64,000 nt of DNA. Source: Gnetum montanum (taxonomy: Eukaryota > Streptophyta > Gnetopsida > Gnetales > Gnetaceae). The notes beneath the pieces are model-generated. The model did no database searches, was not told the DNA's origin, and worked only from the letters and a program-made list of their open reading frames with translations. This document shows, piece after piece, positions 35,680 through 47,439 of this stretch; positions within the stretch are counted from its first letter, which is position 1, and each line of letters begins with the position of its first letter. A program made the translations under genes and the position numbers. The stretch covers positions 136,627 to 200,626 of the forward strand of contig MNCI01035665.1 of assembly GCA_015680685.1 (NCBI GenBank). Direction: 5' to 3'.

Positions 35680-36840
35680 ATTAGGGTAAGTACTTTGTGG
35701 AAATCAATGGACACCTTTACAAGGTGTGCATCGATGGCCTAGTTCATTAGTATGTTCCTAATACAGACTAATTGTGCATTCTCCAGGATGTTGATGAAGG
35801 TTCTTGCGAAGGCCACTAGGCTAGAAGATGCATGATCATAAAAATCCTAATGGCAGAATACTATTAGCCCACAATGTTTAGGAATGCCCACCAATTTGCT
35901 CGATCCTGTAAGCATTGTCAATGAGATGGTGGAATGACTACTCGAATGGAGGGTCCTCAATAGTGAATTTAACCATTAGATTTTTTTGACATATGGGGCA
36001 TAGACTTCATGGGTTTCATCAGGCCCATGTCTAATGGAAAAGCATACATCATCATAATAGTTGACTACTGCATCAAATGGGTAGAAGTAACAGTCATCAT
36101 CAACTATATATCATCCACTGCTACTAGATTTGTAGAACAACATATTGTAAATAGGTTTGGAGTGCCACATGCACTAATTTTTTATAATGGAACCCATTTT
36201 ATAGGTGCCACTTTTCGAAAAATCATTTAACACTTAGGGGTTGAACATAAATTAACAACATCCTATCATCCCCAAGCCAATAGTCAAGTTGAGGTAACCA
36301 ATAAGGAGTTTACAATTATTCTAATAAGAACTATCAGCAAATATAGGAGGGATGGAGCACAAAACTCAACAATTCCCTCTAAGCCTACTACTCCACATGG
36401 AAACTCCCCATAGGCTACTCTTCCTATGAGCTAGTGTACAAAAAAATTTCAATACTCCTAATTCAATCTAAGCTTCATACACTCTCAATAGCCTGTGATT
36501 TGGCTCTTGACCTAAGCTTGGCACAAAAGGAAAAACTAATTCACCTAAATGTGCTAGATGAAAATTGATTAGTGGCCCTGTCCTTGACTAAAGTGCACAA
36601 GGCATTTAACAAACAATGACATGACCTTAGAATACAGAAAGTAAAATTTCAACCAAAAGATAAAGTTCTTTACTGGAACCCCACATATGTATCTTAGAAA
36701 AAAAAGTTCCAAATGTTGTCAGAGGGATCTTATATAATTGATGAAATCTTTTCTTTTGGGGCCATGATCATATACAAACCTAAGAGGCCAGAAAAAAAGT
36801 AATTGGTCATCATCCAACAAATAAAGCCTTTCCACTAGCC
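35680..36840 (+). pseudogene. Element C integrase
   Basis: Zinc domain remnant FARSCKHCQ (about 35900), FDIWGIDFMGFIRPMSNGKAYI (35985-36050, first Asp), FGVPHALIFYNGTHF (36155-36200; the second Asp is Tyr), YHPQANSQVEVTNKEF (36265-36315, Glu present). The C-terminal part runs to about 36835. A 73-residue open piece lies at 36009-36230. Same type as B. Confidence 0.83.
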
Positions 36841-38440
36841 AAAGCAAACTAGTGCAATAAATACCTCAACGAATGGACAACCATGCTCAATTTTTTAAAT
36901 CTCCTCCTTCTAACTTAGTTGTGGGGGAGATGGCCATCCATGCTAATCATATACGTGGCTTCTCAATTTCTGTATTTTTTGTTTTACATATTTTTATCTT
37001 TGCAATTTATTTATTTTACACCTTTTTGATTTTAAAACTTCTTCATATTTTACACAATTTTTTTTTTACACCATTATTAGTACATTTGAATCTTTCCTAG
37101 ATATTTTACACTTTCTTATATATTTTACTTTGTTTTGTTTGAGTGTGATTTTCAAATTTTTACTAATAAATGTGCTTTGTGCCAATAGGACACAATGGTG
37201 ATTTAGCTACTACTAATGATGATTTTTGCTTAATATTTTATTTGCTAATGCCTAGTTTCTAATTTTTAATTTTTGTATCGATGGCTAAGTCATGATTCCT
37301 TTTTCATGGAATAGGTAGTGACTCTACAACATCCACCCATCCACAAACTCTATGGTTTTTCTTGTTTTGGAAATTTGAGATCCCTTTCATTAAATAAAGT
37401 TTGAATAAATTTGTGACCTTGGTAGTTTTTAGAATTGGGAAAGATTCAAAGGTTTACATAAGGTGTGACTTCAAGAGGACTCAATACTCTTTGTACCCTT
37501 CTACTTGCTTGGGTGTTTGAGTACTTTCATGGACTTCTTACTATTCTATGTTGACCAAAAATAGGAAGTCAAATAAAGTCTTTGCATGTTGTGGTTCCCA
37601 TAAAAAAAACCAAAAACAACATGATGGAAATTCAAAGCACATCCCTTAAACAAATAAACAGGCTATAAGCATTGGTTATGGGACTCAAAAGACATGTTAC
37701 CCATGCTTGAAGGTCCCTTCTAACTAAGTCCATCTTTGGCTTTCTACTTTTTTTTCTTCTCTTTATGGAATGATGGTTGTTTTGTGGGAGAACTCTTGTA
37801 TCTCAAGTGGATGGATTAGTCTTGGAGTGATGATGCAAAGTCACTAAAAGAGGTTTATTTTTGTTTGGACTAAAGATAGATCTTGTCAGGTCATTTTAAG
37901 TACAAATCCCACAAGGGACTTATGACCTTAGTTTGGAATTCCATTCCACCTTCTTCATCATTTATCTATGCTATTTGTAACTCACCTCATTGTCAGTGTC
38001 CATGTTCTTGATTTAGTATCTTGATCTGACATGCTTGAATTCTTAGGTAGAATCTTCTGGGTTTTGATCTTTAACTCCCATCAATCATTAGTCATCTATC
38101 AGGCCCATGAACTCCTTAGGTTGAGGTTATATAAGGGAAAATAAGGGATGTGCCTACTATGGGAAGGATCCACTTGCATATCTCTTGGTTGGATTTATTA
38201 AATACCTTATCCTTAGGCCTTCTTGCAATCAAAATCTTTTGTACATCCATTTTCTACATCAAACCATGTGCTCTTTACATATTTTGTTCAATAAACACAT
38301 TCTCCATCAAATTTTTCAATTTTTAAGCTTTCAAAGATCCTCTTCAATGATTTCATTATATTCTTGTCTTTTTTGGAACTCCATGGACCCCAAATTCCTT
38401 GTATTTTTTAAGATATTCAAAATTCAAATTTTTTCCTACG
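36841..38440 (+). other. Element C, 3' region upstream of the accessory ORF
   Basis: Noncoding. The first part (36870-37800) is collinear in reverse with B's 21930-21200 and A's 2260-1500. Around 37560 a stretch with AAGTCTTTGCATG matches the CAAAGACTT segment of A near 1660. After about 38000 there is no counterpart in A or B. Confidence 0.6.
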
Positions 38441-38449
38441 GGCTTCTTA

Positions 38450-38545
38450 TACAGGGCCCTGTCGATGGAGCAAACCTGTATATAGGGCCCCATGTATGGT
38501 GCCTTGTCGACATAGCAGAAAAAATTCTATATATATAAGCAATCC
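38450..38545 (+). promoter_or_regulatory. U3-like promoter candidate before the accessory ORF
   Basis: The units CCTGTCGATGGAG, TAGGGCCCCATG and CCTTGTCGACATAG are followed by a TATA box CTATATATATAAGC (38528-38541). C's own LTR U3 (42095-42235) has the same vocabulary (CCTTGTCGATGG, GGGCCCCAT, TAGGGCCCCATC) followed by CTATAAATATGAG. It stands about 430 bases before the accessory ORF ATG. It may be a dedicated promoter or a relic of another LTR. Confidence 0.5.
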
Positions 38546-38971
38546 CACTTGGAAATTTTTACATTTTCTCACAAATTCCAAGGGAGTTTTTTCAAATTTT
38601 CAAAGCCCAAATACTTTTAGAGCCCATAACTTCCTAACCGTTCATCCAAATCACTCCATTTTTTACCCTGTAGCTATCATAGGTAAGCCCTTCATCATGG
38701 GGCCACAAATGTGCCATTTTTGATAGAAAGTTGTTTTCCATTTTCTAACTCCCACAATGGTTTAACTAAGAAATCAACTATTAAACACAAAATTACAAAA
38801 GTTAAACCTTTCCAACAAGCTCTGATGACATTTATAATAAATAATTAATAAAATAATCAATCTATCATGGTCTAACCTTAGCCAAAGTGTAACTAACTAA
38901 TGGGAAAAGGTTTTAAAAAATTTAAAGTTACACATTATATTTACTAATCAATGGATGTGTTGTGACCATAG

Positions 38972-41830
38972 ATGGCACCAAAAGGAAAACACACATAGGA
39001 AGTAGAACCATCTCAACCAAGAGAGAAATGACCTAGAATGGGAAAGGGCCAAGAACAAGCCCAAGAAAAACCACTTGCAACCCATGCCATAGGTCCTCTT
39101 AGAGAAGAGGCCAAGGTGGAATCTATTCAACAGATTCTAGAACCAACAGTAGTAACAAAACACTCTCACTAGGATGATGCACTAGCTCAACAAGCAAATA
39201 TCGAGGTGACCTTGACAAAAGATTTTCTAAATCATATTAGATCAATGTAGGCCCAAAAAATAGTGCTTCAGGAGTTAAACTTTGGCCCTTTCTTAGAGAA
39301 AGTATCAAAAGAAGTGTAGGGCCAACTAAAGGCCTCTCCCATGTGGCCAATCATCATTTCCACCAGGGGGTGGTATATAAGAGAGACATTTTTATTCTGA
39401 AACAATGGGTAGGCTAGTTCAATAGTCAAAATCAAGGACATCTAAGTGTTCTACTTGGTGCAAGTAATTGCTAAAGTGCTTGGGTTATTAGAAACAAGGA
39501 TGAGACTCACTAAGATTCCAATGTAGGTAGACCGTAGCATCAATGATGCTATGGTGTCAACTGTAAGGAGTTTGGTGCACTCACATCGATAGAAAGGCCT
39601 TACTACAAGATTGGGGCCTTTCACCTTAATTCCATAGTGAGGCCAAGAAAAATCATCACCTTTTCTACTCGTGCATGCATTGCTTTGAGTGGGAGATTCC
39701 CTATCAACCTACCACAACTTATCTATCTAGAGATGGAGAAGTGGTTTACAGAAAATGAACATGGAAGGAAGGAACTTCCCTTTCCATGCCTCATAAAAAA
39801 AACTCTATTGGAGGGGAGTAATAGTTCATTATATAAATGATTCTATCAAGCATGCTTAGGTTGCTAACTGGGCAGAGATGATGAAAGATAAGATGCTTGT
39901 GATGACCATTTAAGAAGAGTAGCAACAACCATCACCTCCACTTGCCACTAAAACAACTATGCCAGATGTCATTGCAACATCCCAATGGTTGCATGAATAC
40001 CAAGAATGGCTCTTGAGGAAATAAAAGCAACAAGAAAGCATGAGTGATAGAGATCCATCTTTGTATAGATCAACAATGAGTCACCTAAATGAGGTGGCTC
40101 AAATAATCAGCTTGATGGGTGGAGGTAGATCTATTTTCTAAGTCCAAAGAATGTAGTTGTTCATGACGTCAAATCCTAGTACTAAAGAGGTCATGGTATC
40201 TCTCGCCGGACAATAGTCACTCCCAAAAATTTTTGAGAACACTGTGACCTTCTTAGTGCACTTGGAGGAAGGGAAGGGGGCAACAATGTTAGTGATGTAG
40301 CACTAAGAATAGGAGACAATAGTAGAGGTGGTTGTTGATAGAATAACTGAAATCCTTAATGCACCTCTGACATCTGTACTAGAAATCACTACACTCAAGG
40401 ATGTGCAGATGTTCACAAGAATCACAAGTGGTAGAATAAATGTAGCACATCATAAAGAATTGCTAGACTGACTGGTGGGAGCTGTGCAACTACTTCCAGA
40501 TATCCTTGATCTTCTAGATAATATTATTATAATCCAATTGGAGCTACTCAAGGTAAGGGGCAAGAACATCAACTTGAAGGCAACTCAAAATAGCCAATTA
40601 GCTGAACAAATGCTTGGTTATTAAAGTTGTTGAATTAAGAGCCCAAATTGCTAACCCTACATTCCTCAACCTAGCATTAACAAGAGATGAAGTTATTGAA
40701 AAGCTTCACACTAGACTGAAAGGAGTTGAGGGTGTGATGGAAACAACAATGTTCTACCAATCCTTAGTAGATGCCACACAACACAAAATTTAGAAGGCCT
40801 TGAATTAGAACTACTAGTAGAATGTGCAATTGACCATAAAAACCATCACTTGTGGAATGTTGATGAGCACAAACAGTAATTACTCAACTTCATCCATCAA
40901 CAACAAGAGCAACTAGCTACAGAAAACATAGAATTGAGGAGACTGGTAGCATAAAATAGAAAACTCTTCATGGAGGAGGTTCATGCCCTTTGCTAGAAAA
41001 CTATGATCGAGGTAGTCACCTAGAAATTAGAGGCTCTAAAATTTGAAAGAGTCAAAGATCATTATAGAGAGCAAGTCAGTCTACAAAAAGAAGTGAATGA
41101 AAAACACATCTAGTTGGTGAAGGCAAAAGTAGATGAAATCCTCCAACAACTCTAATAAGGAAGAGAATTGTGGTAGCGTATTTTTGATGAAATAGATGCC
41201 TATAATAAAGAAAAATTTTGCATGAAGGAGTTGCAAATTGAAGAGATGATGGAATACATGAAGGAGTTGCAAATTGAGGAGTTGGCAATCTTTGATATGC
41301 AAATTTGGCCATGTTGACTACCAAACATCCATGGTTAGAACTAGAGAAATAGGTGGCCAACTTTTAATTTTTGTATGAGGCTGAGTTTAACCATCACAAA
41401 GACACTAAGCAAAAGCTTGTGGTGAAAAATGCTAAACTCAAAGTTTTCAATGGCAAATATATTGATCAAAGATTTACCATTGAGAACTTGGTCAAAATGA
41501 TGAATGACTACCAAGAGCTGCAAAATGTAGTTAAGATGTTTGATGTCGAATCCAAATAGTTTTCTACCTATTTTGTCAATGTAAAGGAGTTGTTCCCAGT
41601 AATTCCCTATATGTGTGATGTTCCCATTTTAGCCCACATTGGTGCAATTGCGTGGACTATGAATGATCCTTAGAGTAAGGAGGAGAAGATGAAGGCATTA
41701 CTAGATGTCTTTCACCTTTCACTAGAGGTTGCAGCCATAGTAGAATAGCCATAGCTATGTCAACCATTGCACATGTCCGAAGTCAGCAAAAGTCCTTTAG
41801 AACCTTAGGAGTCTCCACCACTTGGGATTG
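38972..41830 (+). pseudogene. Accessory ORF of C: globular N-part and long coiled coil
   Basis: Starts ATGGCACCAAAAGGAAAA at 38972 in a Lys/Gln/Glu-rich frame. One frame can be followed, with many TAG stops, through a region around 39360-39840 with mixed hydrophobic segments, a proline- and Thr-rich middle (about 39930), and a Gln/Glu/Leu-rich region of about 40500-41560 with heptad-like spacing. A 62-residue open piece is at 41371-41559. The position between integrase and PPT is that of the env-like or extra ORFs of Athila/Tat elements. I see no signal peptide or membrane anchor. Function unknown. Confidence 0.6.
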
Positions 41831-42060
41831 CATGATCTTCTCAACTGTCTTCATTCCATCATAGAATGTGTTGTCCAGTTTTGAGTTATTATGTCATGGT
41901 GTTCAATTTTGTGTCATGAAAAACATAATGTTTGTAATGGATTGATTTGTACACTCAGGCTCTTAGTTTTGTCAAGTGAGTTTTTTTTGTCAAGAGTTAG
42001 TGAATAATCCCATACCTTCTTAATTTTGTAAAGGAACTCGATGATGATTTTTCATTCAGT
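41831..42060 (+). other. Noncoding tail of C
   Basis: Short region between the accessory ORF and the PPT, with no feature beyond T-rich runs. The TTCATTCAGTCATGGGGG approach to the PPT matches A's (TTCATTCAATCATGGGGG on its minus strand). Confidence 0.5.
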
Positions 42061-42070
42061 CATGGGGGTA
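42061..42070 (+). other. Polypurine tract of C
   Basis: CATGGGGGTA directly before TGATGAG, identical to A's tract on its own strand. Confidence 0.85.
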
Positions 42071-43015
42071 TGATGAGCATTAAAGTGATGTGTTGATAAG
42101 TCCCCATTGATGTAGCCTTGTCAATGGGCCCTTGTCGATGGGGCCCCATTTACATGGTGTTTCCTTGTCAATAGGGCTATGTTGATGTAGTGTTTGCTAC
42201 ATCTATAGGGCCCCATCAATGTAGCCCTATAATAAAAACTATAAATATGAGCTCATAGCAATTTTTATGGGAGAGTCAAGTCATAGTAGTAGCTAAAATC
42301 TTGTAATTTTTATATTCAAAAGTTAGAATATTTTCTAGAGTGCCTGCAATAGGAGTCATTGAGGATACAAATCTTTATTCTAGCACTTTTGTACCTGAGC
42401 ATGATAGTGTGTGTGGAAATAAAGATGAGCTTCTTGATAAATCTTGTAGCATTCTAGATAGTTTAAATGTTTTATTCATGCATTTAATATTTTTAGTTAT
42501 TTATTCAATGTTCTTTAGTAATTAAGCTAATTAAGCAATTAAGCAAGATAGGCTAAATAGCAATTAAGTAAACACATAAGTATAATAGCTTTGAGCATGT
42601 ATATGAAGTTTGGTAATCCTAGCAATGCTTAATGCTTAGTAACCCAACAATGTTATATGTGTTTAGGATGTGTACGGCAAGTGGGATCAGATACTTATGT
42701 TAGAATTAGTTGAATAGTAGTTAGCCCATTAGATTAAAGTAGGTATTAAATTACTTTATTGTTTATCTTATTTATTTTAAGCATGAAAACCATAAAACAT
42801 AAAATGATAAAAATCATGTGCCTTAATTACACTTAAACCATACCCTTGAGCTTCACAAGTGTAATTGGGAAGACAACAAATGACCATTAGGGCAAGGTTC
42901 ACTTCCTAGAAGACTAGTGTATCAAAAACTATAGAGTCCATGGAATTTGACCAAATCGTGCATGAACACTTAATGATTTATATGGTTAGGTGTAGGGGTA
43001 CCGTTTCACTCATCA
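42071..43015 (+). repeat. Element C, 3' LTR (945 bp)
   Basis: Begins TGATGAGCATT and ends GTTTCACTCATCA. The R/U5 part from about 42300 (AGTTAGAATATTTTCTAGAGTGCCTGCAATAGGAG) matches K's LTR near 61820 and, in reverse, A and B. The U3 part is different: it has a GTCGATG/GGGCCCC array at 42095-42235 instead of GATATC units. TATA box CTATAAATATGAG at about 42239-42251. Confidence 0.85.
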
Positions 43016-46000
43016 AACACATATGATCCTTGTTATTAAGCCTAAGTTTTCATCCTGGTGGATGAAAGAAGCATTCTTGAGAATAAGTGAAGGAAAGAAG
43101 ATCCCATTATAAGCAAGCCTCTCTTTGATGATAATACACTTATATCACCAAAGCTCTGGTCATGCAAGGGAGCTATAGAATTTTTAAAGTTTTGCATCAT
43201 CCACTTCCATGCAATGATCTATATAGGCTTGGGTGAAGAAGTTGTTCTACGAGTGTTGAAGGGAATCCTTCNNNNNNNNNNNNNNNNNNNNNNNNNNNNN
43301 NNNNNNNNNNNNNNNNNNNNNNNNNNNNNNNNNNNNNNNNNNNNNNNNNNNNNNNNNNNNNNNNNNNNNNNNNNNNNNNNNNNNNNNNNNNNNNNNNNNN
43401 NNNNNNNNNNNNNNNNNNNNNNNNNNNNNNNNNNNNNNNNNNNNNNNNNNNNNNNNNNNNNNNNNNNNNNNNNNNNNNNNNNNNNNNNNNNNNNNNNNNN
43501 NNNNNNNNNNNNNNNNNNNNNNNNNNNNNNNNNNNNNNNNNNNNNNNNNNNNNNNNNNNNNNNNNNNNNNNNNNNNNNNNNNNNNNNNNNNNNNNNNNNN
43601 NNNNNNATGGGAATTTGAGGTGAGGTCAACTAGTAAAGTGCAAAGTTCTATAAAATGACTATTTGAGGGAGAAGGACTAAGATATTTTAATAAGTTCTAC
43701 AGGGTATGTATTTTGTGTGCTTTAGGATTAAAGTATACCTACCCTAGTGCCATAAAATGTATGGGATTAATAAAGAGTTATTTAGCATAAAAAGCAATTT
43801 TTGAGATATGTGTAGATGAAAAACAAATTGTCATCACTGAGGATCTAGTTACACTGAGGTATTAGTTGGGATTCCCAGAGACAGAAATAAAGATTGACAT
43901 TTCCAAGTTGGATTTAGTAGAATTGGCAATTGGAGAGGAGTGGATAGGCTTTGAAAAGAGAGATGCCATCAATATGCACAAGGGAAAAAATGAAGACTTA
44001 AAAAAGTTATTTCTTTTATCTATTGAATGGTTGTTTTGCAATAAGATATGTCAGAAATGGGAGATCATACCTATGCAATTATACGAGTTGTATGGAGCAA
44101 TGATCCAAGGAAGCATAGTTGACTAGACACCTATGATCTATTAAGGGGTGGTAGAAGAAATGAAAAAACTATCCCATGAGTACAACAAAGGTAAGAAAAA
44201 GAGAATGCGATAAAGGCTCACTTTTGACTTTTACTATAGATTAATAAAAGTTATAACAACATTGTTTGTCCAAGAAGGAAAAATGCAAGAAGATATTACT
44301 TCAAAGGTAGACTTCAGGCCCCCTCTCTACCAATACTTATAGAGTTTAATGTCTACTTATAGCATTGGTGGTAGTAGTCCTTTGATGTTGGTGCCAAGAA
44401 CAAGAGAAGAGGTTGGGTCTTCAATGTTGAAAAGCATTAAGGAACCTTAGATGAAGTAAGTAGAGATACCAAAGCAAAAAAGGAAGGAATTTTGGAGAGC
44501 ACCTACAAAAATATGGAAAAAGGATGAACATCAAGAGGAAATCTCTTTATGAGGAAGAAATCTCCTCCTATACCCTAGAAGTTAAAGTCTCCCAAAGAGG
44601 TTAGAAGAAAGAATAAATAAGCTTGTTAATTTCTATAAGTTTAGTAGCTTCTTCCAATTCTAATTAACATAGCCTAATTTCTAATTTTAACATTTTTAGA
44701 AATGATTATGATACTAAAACTTAGTTATTTTTCAAAAGTTGATCATGATAGAAAAGTAATGGAATAGGAGACTAAGAGGCTACATTTTAGTCTTCCTTTG
44801 ATCTCAAAAGGTCATAAGGAAGGAATGAGTATGAAGAAGATGAACTTCTTACTTGACATATTTTCATCAAAGAAAAATAAAGGGAATAGAAAAAAATTTT
44901 CTTCTTTTAAATTTAAAACTCCATGAAATAGGCCAAGAAGAACAAGAGAGTGAGGCCAAAGATAAGGGTAAACTTCAATAATTGGGGATCTTGCCTCCAC
45001 CTCTAGCAGATGTTACTTCTTCACTAAGAAATCTAGTTTTGAATGATGTAGAGGTTTGCAAGTATATAAAGGAAGTAACTAACTCTAAGCTTTTAATGAG
45101 TATAATCAACCTTGCATTGAAAGTGTGTATAGGAATCTTACAAATGTAGAAAACACTTAACCATTTTCTTCTCTTTATCAGAGATGAAAAGAAAATCTAG
45201 TCTTATGTAAAAGACAAGCAGATGATGTTGAAAGGCTTAGCAAAGGATATAGAGAGGAAGTTGAACTTGGTTTCTTTATGAGAATGTAAATGAATTAAAA
45301 TATTATTACTATATAATAATGTTAATTATTAGTGACAAGGAATCTGATGTTCTCTTCTTTATGATGTAGAGATAAAGATTAAGTTAAATAAGAATTAGGT
45401 AATGTTTTATGATCCAATAGTAAACATGGATGTAATAGCAAAGAAGATTGCTATATAAAAAATAAAAGAATGACTTTGAATTAAGTTTAGGATACGACAT
45501 TATTGGCTATAGAGTAGGCCAACACAAATGCCATACTTCTAGTTTCCTTTGAGCAACTATGGAAAGAAAAGGAAGGAAATAAGTATCAAATAAAAATGTT
45601 GTCTGACCAAGTAGAATAGTTAAAAGAAAAATTAAGGGAAAATAGCTTAGTTAGAAACAACCCTCCTCACTATGCATATTAAAGAGAAAGGAATAAAGCT
45701 ATGAAATTCCAAAGATCATTACTAAAAAGGAAGAGGTCAACTTTAGTTATGACTTGTTCCATGACTAGTTTAAGGAATTCTACAATTACATATGAGACTT
45801 GGAGAAGGAAGCATCAAATAAATAAGAAGTAGTATAAAAGAAAGCACTGAAAATTATTGAAAGAGAATAAAAGCTTGTTTGTAGACAAGAAAATAAGGAG
45901 TCTATTTATTAAACATACCAAACTAGAATAATTTTTTGAAGATTTTACAAATAGTGTGGTGATTACAGCACCAAGGGAAGAAGAAAGAGGCCCTTAGGAA

Positions 46001-46260
46001 GAACCTATGATAGAAGAGGATGATGATGGTATCATCATAGAAGAATTAAAACCCAATGAAGAAGAGTGGGTATACATTCAATCAAAGATTTCAAGCTCAA
46101 ATTTTGATGCATTAGACATAACCAACGTGAGTTTGGAGGAGACAAAATAGAGGATACTTGAAATATATAGAGAGACACAACATAAACATCAAAACTTTAG
46201 ATAATCATTTTATTTTATTGATAAAATAAAAAAAAATTCTTGTCTTAAGTTTTATGTGTA
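43016..46260 (+). pseudogene. Accessory ORF of element G (unclassified, coiled coil)
   Basis: A decayed reading frame that begins at the edge of C's LTR. Clear pieces: SKPLFDDNTLISPKLWSCKG, AIEFLKFCIIHFHAMIYIGLGEEVV before the gap, an 86-residue open piece at 43866-44126 (EEWIGFEKRDAINMHKGKNEDLKKLF), and then a Lys/Glu/Leu-rich region to about 46150 that suggests coiled coil. The plan, a globular part then a long coiled coil, resembles the accessory ORF of C but I see no direct sequence match. It lies antisense between E's protease and RT, so it is most likely the remains of another insertion. Function unknown. Confidence 0.5.
43272..43606. other. Assembly gap (335 N)
   Basis: Run of N inside the G reading frame. 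The translated frames given across it are meaningless. It follows AAGGGAATCCTTC and precedes ATGGGAATTTGAGG. Confidence 0.99.
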
Positions 46261-46700
46261 GACATTGGGGAGTGTAGCTAGAAACTAGTAAAGAAGCCTA
46301 CTCCAATGTAGATTGATAAAGAAGAAGAGGAGGAAGCTCCTAGAGATAAAGAAGACTATAGGATTTCTACTTTTGTATTATTTTGTGTCATTTGTATTTG
46401 ATACAGAAATCCTATAAAATTTCAAGTGTATTTGACATTTTAAGTTAAAAATATGTCACATCAAATGTTATGATGTGTGTGAGTTGTAAAGATTTATTTA
46501 TGAAAATAAAGGTAAATTTTCATTTTGTTTCAAGCTAACCATCTTTATGTAATTGATAGTTACAAAATCTACGTGATGCAATGTTAATAACTACATATTA
46601 ATTTAACATTTTCTGTTAATAACAAGGGATTAAGAAAAAGTCAGAATAAAAATTAATCTATGCTTATTTACCAACCATCATTACTTGATGATAGTAAAAA
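46261..46700 (+). other. Possible PPT and LTR start of G
   Basis: GACATTGGGGAG at 46261-46272 is followed by TGTAGCTAGAAACTAG, which looks like a polypurine tract and a TG LTR start after the G frame. No matching second LTR or CA end was found, so this remains a guess. The AT-rich DNA up to about 46700 holds no gene. Confidence 0.3.
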
Positions 46701-47430
46701 ATAGAAGGGAAATTAAAAGTATTTTTAATAAGTACTAGTAGATATCCACCACTTAGAAGAAAGTGGAAAATAAGCATATAATAATTTGGAAACCTAATCA
46801 TCCAACATTATTATGTTTGCAATGAACTTTCAAGCAATTGAATGGGAAGGATAAGAGATATGTCAAGTTCTCTAAAGCCTAAATCAACAAACTTAATATC
46901 AGAGATAGTCTTACCACTTAAGTTTATCAAATCTATGGTGATAGCTAAGTTCTTAGTAGACAAAGGAAATTTTGGCTTATCCATAGGCTCAAGTTTAATA
47001 TTAGCTAGTTTTCCACTAAGCTAATAAGATCAAGTTTCTCAATCTAAATGAGAAACACTTGAAATCTATTTTTCCAGTAAGATGAAAATCTCACAATTAT
47101 GACTAGAATGCTTGTCTCCTGATGTATCAGAGAAGATATAGCTTGTTGTTAAGCTAGTCAAGGGTATCCTACTATTTTGTTGACATCAAGAAATTTACAT
47201 ATGATCATAAAAAGAGCTTCAAACTACATAGAATTTCCTACCATAAATGATAACTTGCTAGAACCTATGACCACTACTCATGTGCTGATAAAAAGGATGA
47301 GATTAGTATAGGCTTTATTGAAAGTTACATGATCATGAAGACCAAGATGCTTTATAATAGCCCACGTGATCATGTTAGATCTAGCACCATTATCAACATG
47401 AATTAGTAAAATTAAAGCTTTAGGTTATAC
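46700..47430 (-). pseudogene. Element E protease (Tat-like)
   Basis: The minus strand reads LIHVDNGARSNMITWAIIKHLGL (47420-47345), the Tat-type aspartic protease site in which D-N-G-A stands for D-(S/G)-G-S, followed by a helix of the usual WxxxKxLGL form. A GYPWL-like landmark near 47160-47150 corresponds to the GRPWL end of the flap-to-core segment. The remaining sequence to 46700 (including KFVDLGFRE near 46890) is weaker. RT should follow; it is displaced to 30740 by C and G. Confidence 0.65.
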
Positions 47431-47439
47431 CTTGATGGT

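Larger units (their letters stand above)
30745..43015 (+). mobile_element. Element C, Athila-like element with accessory ORF, 5' LTR missing
   Basis: Plus-strand order: gag, protease, RT, RNase H, integrase, long 3' region with an extra ORF, PPT and 3' LTR. The 5' LTR and primer site are absent; similarity to A and B begins only about 25 bases before the gag ATG. At 12.3 kb it would have been about 13.3 kb with its second LTR, longer than B mainly because of 3 kb of accessory coding DNA. It interrupts element E between protease and RT, apparently with some deletion at the left junction. Confidence 0.82.

Noticed and set aside
38185-38723. Two overlapping 75-117-residue frames in C's 3' region
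   Set aside because: No similarity to each other or to any element protein; they overlap the U3-like promoter block and TATA box.
43214-43629. 134- and 136-residue open frames on both strands
   Set aside because: They are mostly N translated as X across the 335-base gap; only the ends are real sequence.
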